From the NCBI GenBank assembly GCA_002435585.1, contig DJDY01000112.1:908-10160 (forward strand): a DNA stretch of 9,253 nt, given 5' to 3'. Below are positions 1-6,099 of the stretch, one piece after another. The number at the start of each line of letters is the position of its first letter. The first letter of the stretch is position 1. The position numbers and the translations under genes are program-made. Origin of the DNA: Lachnospira sp. UBA5912. GTDB lineage: Bacteria > Bacillota > Clostridia > Lachnospirales > Lachnospiraceae. Below the pieces are notes generated by a model. The model did no database searches and was not told where the DNA came from. It was given only the letters and a program-made list of their open reading frames with translations.

Positions 1-379
1 AACCACCACATAGATGAGTAAGCAGAGTTGATATGATAATAAGTGGAGTTACTCTTGCTGGAACTTCAACATTCGACTGTATAGCGGTTATAACAAGATT
101 GGTTCCGGTATTGTCAGCTTCGTTAGTTAACCTGTACATAAAAACGATGATTACTCCTGCAATTGGAAGCAGGAAAAGTGTAAAACTATAAGTTGTTCTT
201 ATATTAGTTACGTATTGCAGGCACTTGTAAAAAAGAGCACCTATAAGTCCGATAACAGAACCGGAAAGGGCAGAACATAGCAGCCATTTTATAAGAGTGA
301 AGGCAGCCATTCTTGCCCTTTGTAGAGTTTCCAAAGTTATATCAGGATGTATATCTAATATATCAATCAATTTTTTCAT
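1..379 (-). CDS. ClC-family anion channel/antiporter, N-terminal part (possibly a fluoride exporter)
   Basis: This is the first 126 residues of a membrane protein; the rest lies beyond the left edge. A charged N-terminus of about 26 residues is followed by hydrophobic segments near 27-52, 65-83 and 111-122, as in helices B to E of ClC transporters. The fragment ends in THLCGG, which in ClC proteins runs directly into the GREG anion-gate motif, so that motif is just outside the window. Where chloride ClCs carry GSGIP in helix D, this protein reads GTNLVI at residues 92-97; that change is reminiscent of the fluoride/proton (CLC-F) branch, but this is inference. The start ATG (379-377) has AGAGG at 388-392, 8 nt upstream. 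It overlaps the TGA of the CYTH gene as ATGA, so the two genes are very probably co-transcribed and translationally coupled. Family membership is fairly secure; substrate is not. Confidence 0.82.
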   Translation of the reverse strand, partial: MKKLIDILDIHPDITLETLQRARMAAFTLIKWLLCSALSGSVIGLIGALFYKCLQYVTNIRTTYSFTLFLLPIAGVIIVFMYRLTNEADNTGTNLVITAIQSNVEVPARVTPLIIISTLLTHLCGG

Positions 380-831
380 TGGTCAAACCTCTTTTTACTC
401 ATATTGCTATTGTGATATGCAGGGTCTGTTGTTACATCTTTTATAAAAAATTCAGGTGGTATATAACTGTCAGCCTCTTCGATGCTTGCAAATTCAACTT
501 CTGCTAATACGGTTCCTGTGAACGCACCTTCAAATATATCAAGTTCAATAGTATGTCCGGTATTATCGGGTATTTCATATCTTTTTTTCGTTATTATATT
601 GCCGTCAGATTTTTTGATGAGATGTTCATAAGCCTCTTTGGTAAGAGGAAGATTATATTCTTCACGTACCATCAATCCTTTACCTTTGTATGTAAGGTAG
701 TATTTATCGTTGTCACGTCTCACCCTTACAACCGGATTAGTTGAAAGATACCCTTGTTCTATATGTCTGTAATGAAAGTTTTCAAGATTTTCAGGTATAT
801 GTGATACCAGATATTTTCTTTCTATTTCCAT
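376..831 (-). CDS. CYTH domain / triphosphate tunnel metalloenzyme family protein
   Basis: A complete 151-aa protein, the usual length of small bacterial CYTH enzymes. The defining ExExK motif is at the N-terminus (E2, E4, K6 in MEIERKYLV). The expected alternating basic and acidic tunnel residues follow: R36/R38/R39, K49/K51, E57/E58, K82/K83/R84, E96/D98 and E111/E113. Family members fold into an eight-stranded tunnel that binds triphosphates with divalent metal. Known activities include inorganic triphosphatase, thiamine triphosphatase and class IV adenylate cyclase. The short stand-alone form with an intact ExExK most resembles the bacterial inorganic triphosphatases, but substrate cannot be read from sequence. 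It is cytosolic: there is no signal peptide or membrane segment. The start is backed by GAAAGGA at 843-849, 11 nt upstream. Its stop overlaps the start of the ClC-type transporter gene. A terminator separates it from HU, so it should have its own promoter in 832-960. Confidence 0.88.
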   Translation of the reverse strand: MEIERKYLVSHIPENLENFHYRHIEQGYLSTNPVVRVRRDNDKYYLTYKGKGLMVREEYNLPLTKEAYEHLIKKSDGNIITKKRYEIPDNTGHTIELDIFEGAFTGTVLAEVEFASIEEADSYIPPEFFIKDVTTDPAYHNSNMSKKRFDQ

Positions 832-879
832 AATTGATTATATCCTTTCTGATTGATACAACTATTCATTCGTTTGTGG

Positions 880-885
880 AGTATA
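880..885 (-). promoter_or_regulatory. weak candidate -10 box for the CYTH-ClC operon
   Basis: On the minus strand TATACT (5 of 6 matches to TATAAT) lies about 50 nt upstream of the CYTH start. No good -35 box is found 16-18 bp further upstream (the best is CTGTAT), and there is no extended -10 TGn. A promoter is needed here because the HU terminator lies directly upstream, but this exact box is only a suggestion. Confidence 0.25.
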
Positions 886-961
886 AATGCATAAAAAGTA
901 AATACAGGTCTGTAAGACGATTTAATTTATTATGTTTACACTAATTCTTAATAGTTATATC

Positions 962-990
962 AAAAAAAGACTGTCACCTAAGTGACAGCC
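962..990 (-). terminator. rho-independent terminator of the HU gene
   Basis: On the minus strand, 31 nt after the HU stop codon, a 9-bp stem (GGCTGTCAC pairing with GTGACAGTC, one G-T wobble) closes a TTAG loop and is followed at once by seven Ts (962-968). This is a textbook intrinsic terminator. It ends the monocistronic HU transcript and insulates the CYTH-ClC pair from it. Confidence 0.93.
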
Positions 991-1021
991 GTAATGTTAT
1001 AAGAAAAATCACTTTTTCTAA

Positions 1022-1297
1022 TTACTTATTAACAGTATCCTTTAAAGCCTTACCAGCCTTGAACTTAGGTGCCTTAGAAGCAGGAATCTTGATTTCCTTA
1101 CCTGTCTGAGGATTCTTACCTGTTCTGGCAGCTCTTTCAGCTACTTCAAATGTACCAAAACCAACTAACTGAATCTTATCTCCATTCTGTAATGTTTCAG
1201 CAACTGTTTCAGTGAAAGCCTTTAAAGCCTTCTCAGCATCCTTCTTAGAAAGTTCAGCTTTCTCTGCGATTGCAGCAACTAACTCTGTCTTATTCAT
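1022..1297 (-). CDS. hup: DNA-binding protein HU
   Basis: A complete 91-aa protein of the HU/IHF family with the standard length. These proteins form dimers that bend and constrain DNA without strong sequence preference, and so shape the nucleoid, replication, recombination and promoter architecture. Residues 1-45 form the helical dimerisation half. The family signature begins at G46-F47-G48-T49-F50 and runs through the beta arm, with arginines R55 and R58 and proline P63 in the KNPQTG tip that intercalates into the minor groove. The C-terminus is lysine-rich. Single-copy HU homodimer is the usual state in Clostridia, whereas IHF-type proteins are proteobacterial, so HU is the best name. It is monocistronic: a strong promoter lies at 1348-1376 and an intrinsic terminator at 962-990. 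The ribosome site AAGGAGG at 1310-1316 is strong but sits 12 nt from the ATG, longer than optimal. Confidence 0.97.
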   Translation of the reverse strand: MNKTELVAAIAEKAELSKKDAEKALKAFTETVAETLQNGDKIQLVGFGTFEVAERAARTGKNPQTGKEIKIPASKAPKFKAGKALKDTVNK

Positions 1298-1336
1298 AAT
1301 AAACTACATCCTCCTTAAATGAAATAAGTAATAATA

Positions 1337-1355
1337 AGTATAAATTATTTATACT
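1337..1355. repeat. 19-bp perfect palindrome over the HU -10 box
   Basis: AGTATAAAT, one central T, then ATTTATACT: two perfect 9-base arms. It covers the whole -10 hexamer of the HU promoter (1348-1353) and the expected transcription start near 1341. Because transcription would begin inside it, it would act as DNA (an operator) rather than as an RNA hairpin. Its AT-rich content makes chance symmetry more likely than for a mixed sequence. Confidence 0.5.
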
Positions 1356-1376
1356 CCATATGAGTAACTTTGTCAA
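1348..1376 (-). promoter_or_regulatory. sigma-A promoter of the HU gene
   Basis: On the minus strand a perfect -35 box TTGACA (1376-1371), a 17-bp spacer and TATAAA as -10 (1353-1348, 5 of 6 matches) form a near-ideal vegetative promoter. Upstream DNA is rich in A/T tracts that could act as an UP element. The predicted start near 1341 gives a leader of about 44 nt, suiting an abundant protein such as HU. Confidence 0.88.
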
Positions 1377-1447
1377 TAAAAACCACTCAAGAATTGCCTT
1401 TTTTCGGCATTTTTCGTAGTTTTTTCATATATAAATGTGTGTATAAA

Positions 1448-1468
1448 GTTAACCATATATTGGTTAAC
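1448..1468. repeat. perfect 8-bp inverted repeat between the ABC-F and HU genes
   Basis: The arms GTTAACCA and TGGTTAAC are separated by TATAT. The element lies 45 nt after the ABC-F stop codon and about 70 bp upstream of the HU -35 box. Read on the minus strand it could be a weak terminator for the ABC-F gene, but the following tract (TTTATAC) is a poor U-run and the stem is AT-rich. A transcription-factor operator is equally possible. Confidence 0.5.
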
Positions 1469-1512
1469 ACTATTTTCCATATAATAGTAAACAGGGGGCG
1501 TTACATGTAATG

Positions 1513-3435
1513 TTAAGCCATATCTGTCAGCTCACCCCATTTATCATACAGTTCATCCAGTTCTTTGCTTAAAGCTTCTTTTTCAGTGTGAATCTCCATC
1601 AATCTGGCGGTATCGCTGCTTATGGCCGGGTCGGCATACATGTTATCCAGTTCTTCTATTCGTTCTTCAACCCCGGTTATACGATTTTCTGTGCGCTTAA
1701 GTTCGTTTTTGATCTTTTTGAGCTGTGCCTGCTTTACTTTTTCTTCCTGCCAGCTGGCCTTTGAATCAGCAGCCTTCTGTGCATGGATTGTTTTTACATC
1801 GGATTCTGTATTAACTGGCTTTGCACTAAGTATATCCTTTTTTTCAAGATAATAATCATAATTTCCTATATAATTTACAACTGTTTTATTGGAAAGCTCA
1901 ATTATTCTTGTTGCAGCAGCATTTATGAAATAACGGTCATGCGAGACAAAAAGAACAGTTCCTGTATAATTGTTGAGTGCATTTTCAAGTATTTCCTTAG
2001 ATACGATATCAAGATGGTTAGTAGGTTCATCAAGTATAAGAAAGTTGGCGTTGGAAAGCATGAGCTTAGCAAGTGAAACACGGCCTCTTTCTCCACCGCT
2101 TAAGTCACGTATATATTTAAACACATCTTCGTTTGTGAATAGAAATGCAGCAAGTGTGTTTCTTATCTGTGTATTATTAAGGTCTGGATAAGTATCACGT
2201 ATTTCATCAAATATGGTTTTATCAGGGTCAAGAACATGATGCTCCTGGTCGTAATATCCTATGTTAACCTTGGCACCAAGATATATAGAGCCGGAATCTG
2301 GTTCAATGATACCATTGATAAGCTTAAGTATAGTGGTCTTTCCTGTTCCGTTATTACCAATAAGTGCAACACGTTCGCCACGTTTGATTTCTATGTTAAT
2401 ATCATTAAACAATGTTATGCCATCAAAGCTTTTAGTAAGACTAGATATTGTAAGTACATCATTGCCACTGATTACGTTAGGTTCAAGTTTTATATTCATT
2501 TTGTCGTTTAATTCCTGAGGTTTATCGACAAGTTCTATTTTATCCAGCATTTTTTCACGGCTTTCAGCCCTTTTAATCGATTTTTCGCGGTTGAACTGTT
2601 TAAGTTTTGTGATAACTTCTTCCTGGTGCTTGATTTCACGCTGCTGGTTCAGATATTCCTTAAGCTTCATGTTACGAAGTATTGCTTTCTTGGCTGCATA
2701 GTCGGTATAGTTGCCAGAAAATACAGTTGCTATACCATTATCGAGTTCGATGATCTTACTTACTATTTTATCAAGAAAGTAACGGTCATGGGCAACAATA
2801 AGTACAGCTCCGTTATAGTTAAGAAGATAGTTCTCAAGCCAGCGGATTGATTCCATATCAAGATGATTAGTAGGTTCATCAAGAAGAATGATATCGGGTC
2901 TGGCAAGAAGAAGCTTGCCAAGAGCCACTCTTGTTTTCTGTCCACCTGAAAGTGTGTTTACGTTAAGATTAAAGTCATCTTCAGAAAATCCAAGACCCTT
3001 AAGAACGCCGGTTATTTCACTTTTATATGCGTATCCGTTTTCCATCTCATATTTGTGGTTAAGGTCAGAGTATTTTTTCATAAGTATTTCAAGCTCATTG
3101 CCATCAGCAGTGTTCATCTTTTTTTCAATATCACGGAGTTCCTGTTCCATATCAAGGATGTATTGTTTAACAGATAATAACTCATCATATATAGTGTTAT
3201 CTGTTCCTAGATTCTGCTGCTGTGCAAGGTATCCAAGAGTCTTGTCCTTAGCAAGTGTGACAAGTCCTGTATCAGCAGGTTCAAGCCCCGTGATTATCTT
3301 AAGCAATGTTGATTTGCCGGCACCATTGATACCAACAATAGCTGCTTTTTCGTGATCTTCAATATTAAAAGAACATGATTTGATTATTACATCAGTTCCG
3401 AACGATTTACTTATATTATTACAAGATAATATCAT
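1513..3435 (-). CDS. ABC-F family ATPase, YdiF/Uup-like (ribosome-associated)
   Basis: A complete 640-aa protein with two ABC domains and no membrane segment. Domain 1 has Walker A GINGAGKST (35-43), signature LSGGQ (162-166), Walker B ending in E187 and switch H216. Domain 2 has Walker A GNNGTGKTT (360-368), signature LSGGE (445-449), Walker B ending in E470 and switch H499. Both carry the ABC-F hallmark DEPTNHLD. The charged inter-domain linker at about 245-325 is the part that reaches into the ribosomal E/P-site region in ABC-F proteins. Residues 555-640 are a predicted coiled coil like the C-terminal domain of Uup and YdiF. Such proteins act on ribosomes, resolving stalled or misassembled states; some protect against antibiotics. 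Length and architecture fit housekeeping YdiF rather than a resistance factor. I chose the ATG at 3435 because AAAGGA stands 8 nt upstream. A start at 3492 would give 659 aa but coincides with the promoter. Confidence 0.93.
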   Translation of the reverse strand: MILSCNNISKSFGTDVIIKSCSFNIEDHEKAAIVGINGAGKSTLLKIITGLEPADTGLVTLAKDKTLGYLAQQQNLGTDNTIYDELLSVKQYILDMEQELRDIEKKMNTADGNELEILMKKYSDLNHKYEMENGYAYKSEITGVLKGLGFSEDDFNLNVNTLSGGQKTRVALGKLLLARPDIILLDEPTNHLDMESIRWLENYLLNYNGAVLIVAHDRYFLDKIVSKIIELDNGIATVFSGNYTDYAAKKAILRNMKLKEYLNQQREIKHQEEVITKLKQFNREKSIKRAESREKMLDKIELVDKPQELNDKMNIKLEPNVISGNDVLTISSLTKSFDGITLFNDINIEIKRGERVALIGNNGTGKTTILKLINGIIEPDSGSIYLGAKVNIGYYDQEHHVLDPDKTIFDEIRDTYPDLNNTQIRNTLAAFLFTNEDVFKYIRDLSGGERGRVSLAKLMLSNANFLILDEPTNHLDIVSKEILENALNNYTGTVLFVSHDRYFINAAATRIIELSNKTVVNYIGNYDYYLEKKDILSAKPVNTESDVKTIHAQKAADSKASWQEEKVKQAQLKKIKNELKRTENRITGVEERIEELDNMYADPAISSDTARLMEIHTEKEALSKELDELYDKWGELTDMA

Positions 3436-3443
3436 AGGTGAAA

Positions 3444-3449
3444 TCCTTT
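3444..3449 (-). promoter_or_regulatory. ribosome binding site fixing the ABC-F start
   Basis: On the minus strand AAAGGA sits 8 nt before the ATG at 3435-3433. The alternative in-frame ATG at 3492 has no such site and lies within a few bases of the predicted transcription start. The 640-aa reading is therefore preferred. Confidence 0.8.
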
Positions 3450-3490
3450 CTATCCGTTGTTGATTTATTTGCTTTGTTTTAAACACGTAC

Positions 3491-3524
3491 ATTATAATAT
3501 ACTTGTTTTTATATGAAATTGCAA
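3491..3524 (-). promoter_or_regulatory. promoter of the ABC-F gene
   Basis: On the minus strand TTGCAA (3524-3519, 4 of 6) is followed after 17 bp by TATATT (3501-3496, 5 of 6). An overlapping exact TATAAT is at 3496-3491, with ATTTCA as a poorer -35 partner. Transcription would start at about 3484-3489, giving a leader of about 50 nt to the chosen ATG. Confidence 0.6.
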
Positions 3525-3554
3525 AGAATTAAAATAAAAAACGGATTAATAATT

Positions 3555-3583
3555 TTGACTTATTTACAACAGTAATGTATTAT
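3555..3583 (+). promoter_or_regulatory. sigma-A promoter of the DEAD-box helicase gene
   Basis: TTGACT (3555-3560, 5 of 6), a 17-bp spacer and TATTAT (3578-3583, 5 of 6) form a strong vegetative promoter. It is back to back with the ABC-F promoter, the two -35 boxes being 30 bp apart. The start would be near 3590, leaving a leader of about 100 nt before the helicase ATG. Confidence 0.75.
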
Positions 3584-3693
3584 TTATAAGTTAGACATAA
3601 AAAGAAGTATGATAATAATGGGGAACATGTAATAAAAGATGCTGTTGGCATGTATTAGTGAATCCCTTAACAAGAAAAGAAATGAGGAAATGA

Positions 3694-5340
3694 ATGAAAT
3701 TCGAAGAGTTAAATATTGATGAAAGAATATTAAGAGCAATTGAGGATATGGGGTTTGAAGAAACATCGCCTATACAGACACAGGCAATACCAGCAGTGTG
3801 CGAGGGAATAGATGTAGTAGGACAGGCACAGACAGGTACAGGTAAAACAGCAGCATATACCATCCCAATGCTTATGAAGATAGACCCACAGATAAAGAAA
3901 CCACAGGCTATTGTTTTATGTCCTACAAGAGAGCTTGCGGTACAGGTAGCAGAAGAGATACGCAAGCTTGCAAAATATATGAGTGACATAAAGGTTCTTC
4001 CTGTATATGGTGGACAGGAGATAGTAAGACAGATTAAGTCTTTAAAGACAGGAGTCCAGATTATCGTAGGTACACCTGGAAGAGTTATGGATCATATGCG
4101 AAGAAAGACTGTCAAGTTTGATAATATCAATATGGTTATTCTTGATGAGGCAGACGAGATGCTTGACATGGGATTCAGGGAAGATATGGAAACAATACTT
4201 ACTGAAACACCACAGGACAGACAGACAGTTATGTTTTCAGCAACTATGCCAAGAGCAATCATGGATATAGCAAGAAGTTTCCAGAAAGATGCAAAGGTTA
4301 TAAAGGTAGTAAGAAAAGAACTTACAGTATCCAATATAGAGCAGTTCTATTATGAAGTAAGACCTAAGAATAAGACAGAAGTGCTATGCAGGCTTATAGA
4401 TATATATAATCCAAGGCTTTCTGTAGTATTCTGTAACACAAAAAGACAGGTTGATGAACTCATATCTGAACTTAAGGGAAGAGGATATTTCGCTGATGGA
4501 ATACATGGTGATATGAAACAGCAGCAAAGAGACAGAGTCATGGATGACTTTAGAAGTGGCAAAGTAGATATTCTAATAGCTACAGATGTTGCCGCAAGAG
4601 GAATAGATGTAGATGATGTTGATATGGTATTCAACTATGATATACCACAGGATGAGGAATATTATGTACACAGAATAGGACGTACAGGACGTGCAGGAAG
4701 ATCAGGCATGGCACTTTCTTTCATAAGTGGCAAGGAAGTATATAAGTTAAAGGATATAGAAAGATATTGTAAGACAAAGATACTTGCAAAGCCGGTTCCA
4801 TCACTTGATGATGTTAAGAATACCAAGCTTGATAATATGTTTGACAAGATTAAGCAGACCATTGAAGAAGGTGGACTTACAGATATGGTTAATCTTGTAG
4901 AAGAGCATGTTAACCAGGAGGAATATACATCTATGGATATGGCAGCAGCACTTCTTAAGATGCTTATAGGAGATACCCTTGACAGAGAAGATGAGGTGGA
5001 AGAGTTCCATTTTGATGTTGACAGAGATGATTCAAGAATGGTAAGACTCTTTATCAATATCGGTAAGAAAGATAAGATAAAACCAGCTAATATTCTTGGT
5101 GCGATTGCAGGTGAGTCAGGAATGCCAGGAAAGCTTGTTGGTGCCATTGATATGATGGATAACTACACATTTGTTGATGTGCCTGCAATCCATGCTGAGA
5201 AAGTGCTTAAGGCCATGAATGATAACGTTCAGATAAAGGGACGTCGTGTAAATATGGAAAAAGCTAACCAGACAAGAGGGAAAAGCCACGGAAAGTCAAA
5301 GCATAAAAGTAAGGACAGAGCTAAGAAAAACAGAGATTAA
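3694..5340 (+). CDS. deaD: DEAD-box ATP-dependent RNA helicase with DbpA-type RNA-binding domain (DeaD/CshA type)
   Basis: A complete 548-aa cytosolic helicase with every core motif intact: Q motif (residues 2-33, Q28), motif I AQTGTGKT (45-52), Ia PTREL (77-81), Ib TPGR (127-130), II DEAD (151-154), III SAT (182-184), IV VVFCNT (244-249), V ATDVAARGID (296-305) and VI HRIGRTGRAG (326-335). After the two RecA domains come a helical region at about 365-435, perhaps for dimerisation, and an RRM-like DbpA RNA-binding domain at about 447-520. The last 25 residues are a Lys/Arg/Ser-rich tail. This order matches DeaD/CsdA, which unwind RNA duplexes in ribosome assembly, mRNA decay and cold adaptation; the symbol rests on architecture only, and CshA or DbpA orthology is possible. 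GAGG at 3684-3687, 6 nt before the ATG, supports the start. No terminator follows, so read-through into the Met genes is possible. Confidence 0.95.
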   Translation: MKFEELNIDERILRAIEDMGFEETSPIQTQAIPAVCEGIDVVGQAQTGTGKTAAYTIPMLMKIDPQIKKPQAIVLCPTRELAVQVAEEIRKLAKYMSDIKVLPVYGGQEIVRQIKSLKTGVQIIVGTPGRVMDHMRRKTVKFDNINMVILDEADEMLDMGFREDMETILTETPQDRQTVMFSATMPRAIMDIARSFQKDAKVIKVVRKELTVSNIEQFYYEVRPKNKTEVLCRLIDIYNPRLSVVFCNTKRQVDELISELKGRGYFADGIHGDMKQQQRDRVMDDFRSGKVDILIATDVAARGIDVDDVDMVFNYDIPQDEEYYVHRIGRTGRAGRSGMALSFISGKEVYKLKDIERYCKTKILAKPVPSLDDVKNTKLDNMFDKIKQTIEEGGLTDMVNLVEEHVNQEEYTSMDMAAALLKMLIGDTLDREDEVEEFHFDVDRDDSRMVRLFINIGKKDKIKPANILGAIAGESGMPGKLVGAIDMMDNYTFVDVPAIHAEKVLKAMNDNVQIKGRRVNMEKANQTRGKSHGKSKHKSKDRAKKNRD

Positions 5341-5355
5341 CTTTCGCTTTAAATA

Positions 5356-5384
5356 TTGGCATTGACCAGTAATTAAAATATGAA
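5356..5384 (+). promoter_or_regulatory. possible weak promoter for the methionine synthase genes
   Basis: TTGGCA (5356-5361, 5 of 6), a 17-bp spacer and TATGAA (5379-5384, 4 of 6) lie in the 75-bp gap after the helicase gene. The predicted start is about 25 nt before the ATG at 5416. Transcription could instead come only from the helicase promoter. I see no cobalamin, SAM or T-box leader in this short gap. Confidence 0.38.
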
Positions 5385-5403
5385 AAGTAACCAGAATATA
5401 GAG

Positions 5404-5408
5404 AGGAG
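5404..5408 (+). promoter_or_regulatory. ribosome binding site fixing the MetH activation protein start
   Basis: AGGAG lies 7 nt before the ATG at 5416. The longer in-frame ATG at 5380 has no such site and overlaps the candidate -10 box, so the 227-aa reading is preferred over a 239-aa one. Confidence 0.8.
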
Positions 5409-5415
5409 CAGCCTT

Positions 5416-6099
5416 ATGAGAAAGCAGATTGAACTGGGACCAATTAACCGTAAGGAGGTCCTAAGATATTTAGGATACAAGGGAATCGGTGCCGACAAGG
5501 TGATAGATGCACTTATAGATGACTGTGAGGCAGAGGTTATAAAGGCGGCAGTTCCAAGGTATACATACAGGGTTGTGAGTGTGACACAGAAAGATAATGG
5601 TGTAGAACTTGATGGCACAGGTCTTGTGCTTAAGGGCAATTCGATAAAAGAACATCTTAAGGGCTGCGATATGGCTGCACTTATAGCAGTTACATTATCA
5701 TCTGGAATAGACAGGCTGCTCCGTATCATGCAGGCTTCTGACCTTGCCAGGGCAGTTGTTTCTGATAGTCTTGCAAGTGCAGCTATAGAGCAGGTGTGCG
5801 ATAAGTTAGAAGCTATCATTAAAGAAGAACTTCCAGAGTATAACCAGACGTTTAGGTTTGGCATAGGATATGGAGATCTGCCATTATCACAGCAGGGAGA
5901 TTTCTTAAAGGTACTTAATGCACCAAGATTAATAGGACTGAATATTGGAAAAACTGATATGATGGTTCCGACAAAGTCCGTAACAGCAGTTATAGGACTT
6001 ACAACAGGTGAGGTTAGTGCAAAGAATAAAGGCTGTATGTCATGTAATCTTAAAGGAACATGCAGCTTCAGGGAATCAGGAGGACATTGCAATGGATAA
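5416..6099 (+). CDS. stand-alone cobalamin-dependent methionine synthase activation (SAM-binding) protein
   Basis: A 227-aa protein corresponding to the C-terminal reactivation module that classical MetH carries in the same chain. When cob(I)alamin in MetH is oxidised to cob(II)alamin, this module binds S-adenosylmethionine and permits reductive methylation back to the active form. Recognisable parts are R147 with the GYGDLPLSQQ stretch (151-160), matching the RxxxGY SAM-binding region, and PTKSVTAVIGL (185-195), matching the conserved Ser-rich strand near the C-terminus. Thermotoga maritima TM0269 is a known free-standing example. The tail holds C207, C210, C216 and C225, a CxxC-type cluster absent from the E. 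coli domain that might bind a metal or Fe-S centre (inference). The ORF overlaps metH by 8 bp (6092-6099), so the two subunits are likely made together. The start follows AGGAG at 5404-5408. The electron donor is not encoded nearby. Confidence 0.85.
   Translation: MRKQIELGPINRKEVLRYLGYKGIGADKVIDALIDDCEAEVIKAAVPRYTYRVVSVTQKDNGVELDGTGLVLKGNSIKEHLKGCDMAALIAVTLSSGIDRLLRIMQASDLARAVVSDSLASAAIEQVCDKLEAIIKEELPEYNQTFRFGIGYGDLPLSQQGDFLKVLNAPRLIGLNIGKTDMMVPTKSVTAVIGLTTGEVSAKNKGCMSCNLKGTCSFRESGGHCNG

Noticed and set aside
832..960. Fluoride riboswitch ahead of the CYTH-ClC pair
   Set aside because: The region is nearly all A/T, with none of the GC-rich conserved segments of the crcB motif.
1002..1019. 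AGAAAAA/TTTTTCT inverted repeat next to the HU stop codon
   Set aside because: Purely A/T stem with no following T-run of its own; the true terminator lies at 962-990.
1361..1389. TGAGT...ACTCA inverted repeat flanking the HU -35 box
   Set aside because: Five-base arms 19 nt apart are expected by chance in AT-rich DNA.
2888..3355. 155-aa plus-strand ORF inside the ABC-F gene
   Set aside because: Antisense to the conserved first ABC domain, with Ser-rich composition and no ribosome site or motif.
3436..3492. N-terminal extension of the ABC-F protein from the ATG at 3492
   Set aside because: The extension has no ribosome site, is not typical of the family, and coincides with the predicted transcription start, whereas the ATG at 3435 has AAAGGA at ideal spacing.
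3639..3719. 26-codon upstream ORF overlapping the helicase start
   Set aside because: No ribosome site near its ATG and no sign of a leader-peptide composition; the helicase has its own good site at 3684-3687.
5341..5415. Possible SAM or cobalamin riboswitch before the methionine synthase genes
   Set aside because: The gap is only 75 bp and shows no conserved box or multi-stem structure; known SAM and cobalamin riboswitches are longer.
6008..6091. N-terminal extension of MetH from 6008
   Set aside because: These 28 codons are the out-of-frame 3' end of the activation protein gene. The ATG at 6092 has AGGAGG 8 nt upstream and begins just before the conserved DGGMGTM motif.
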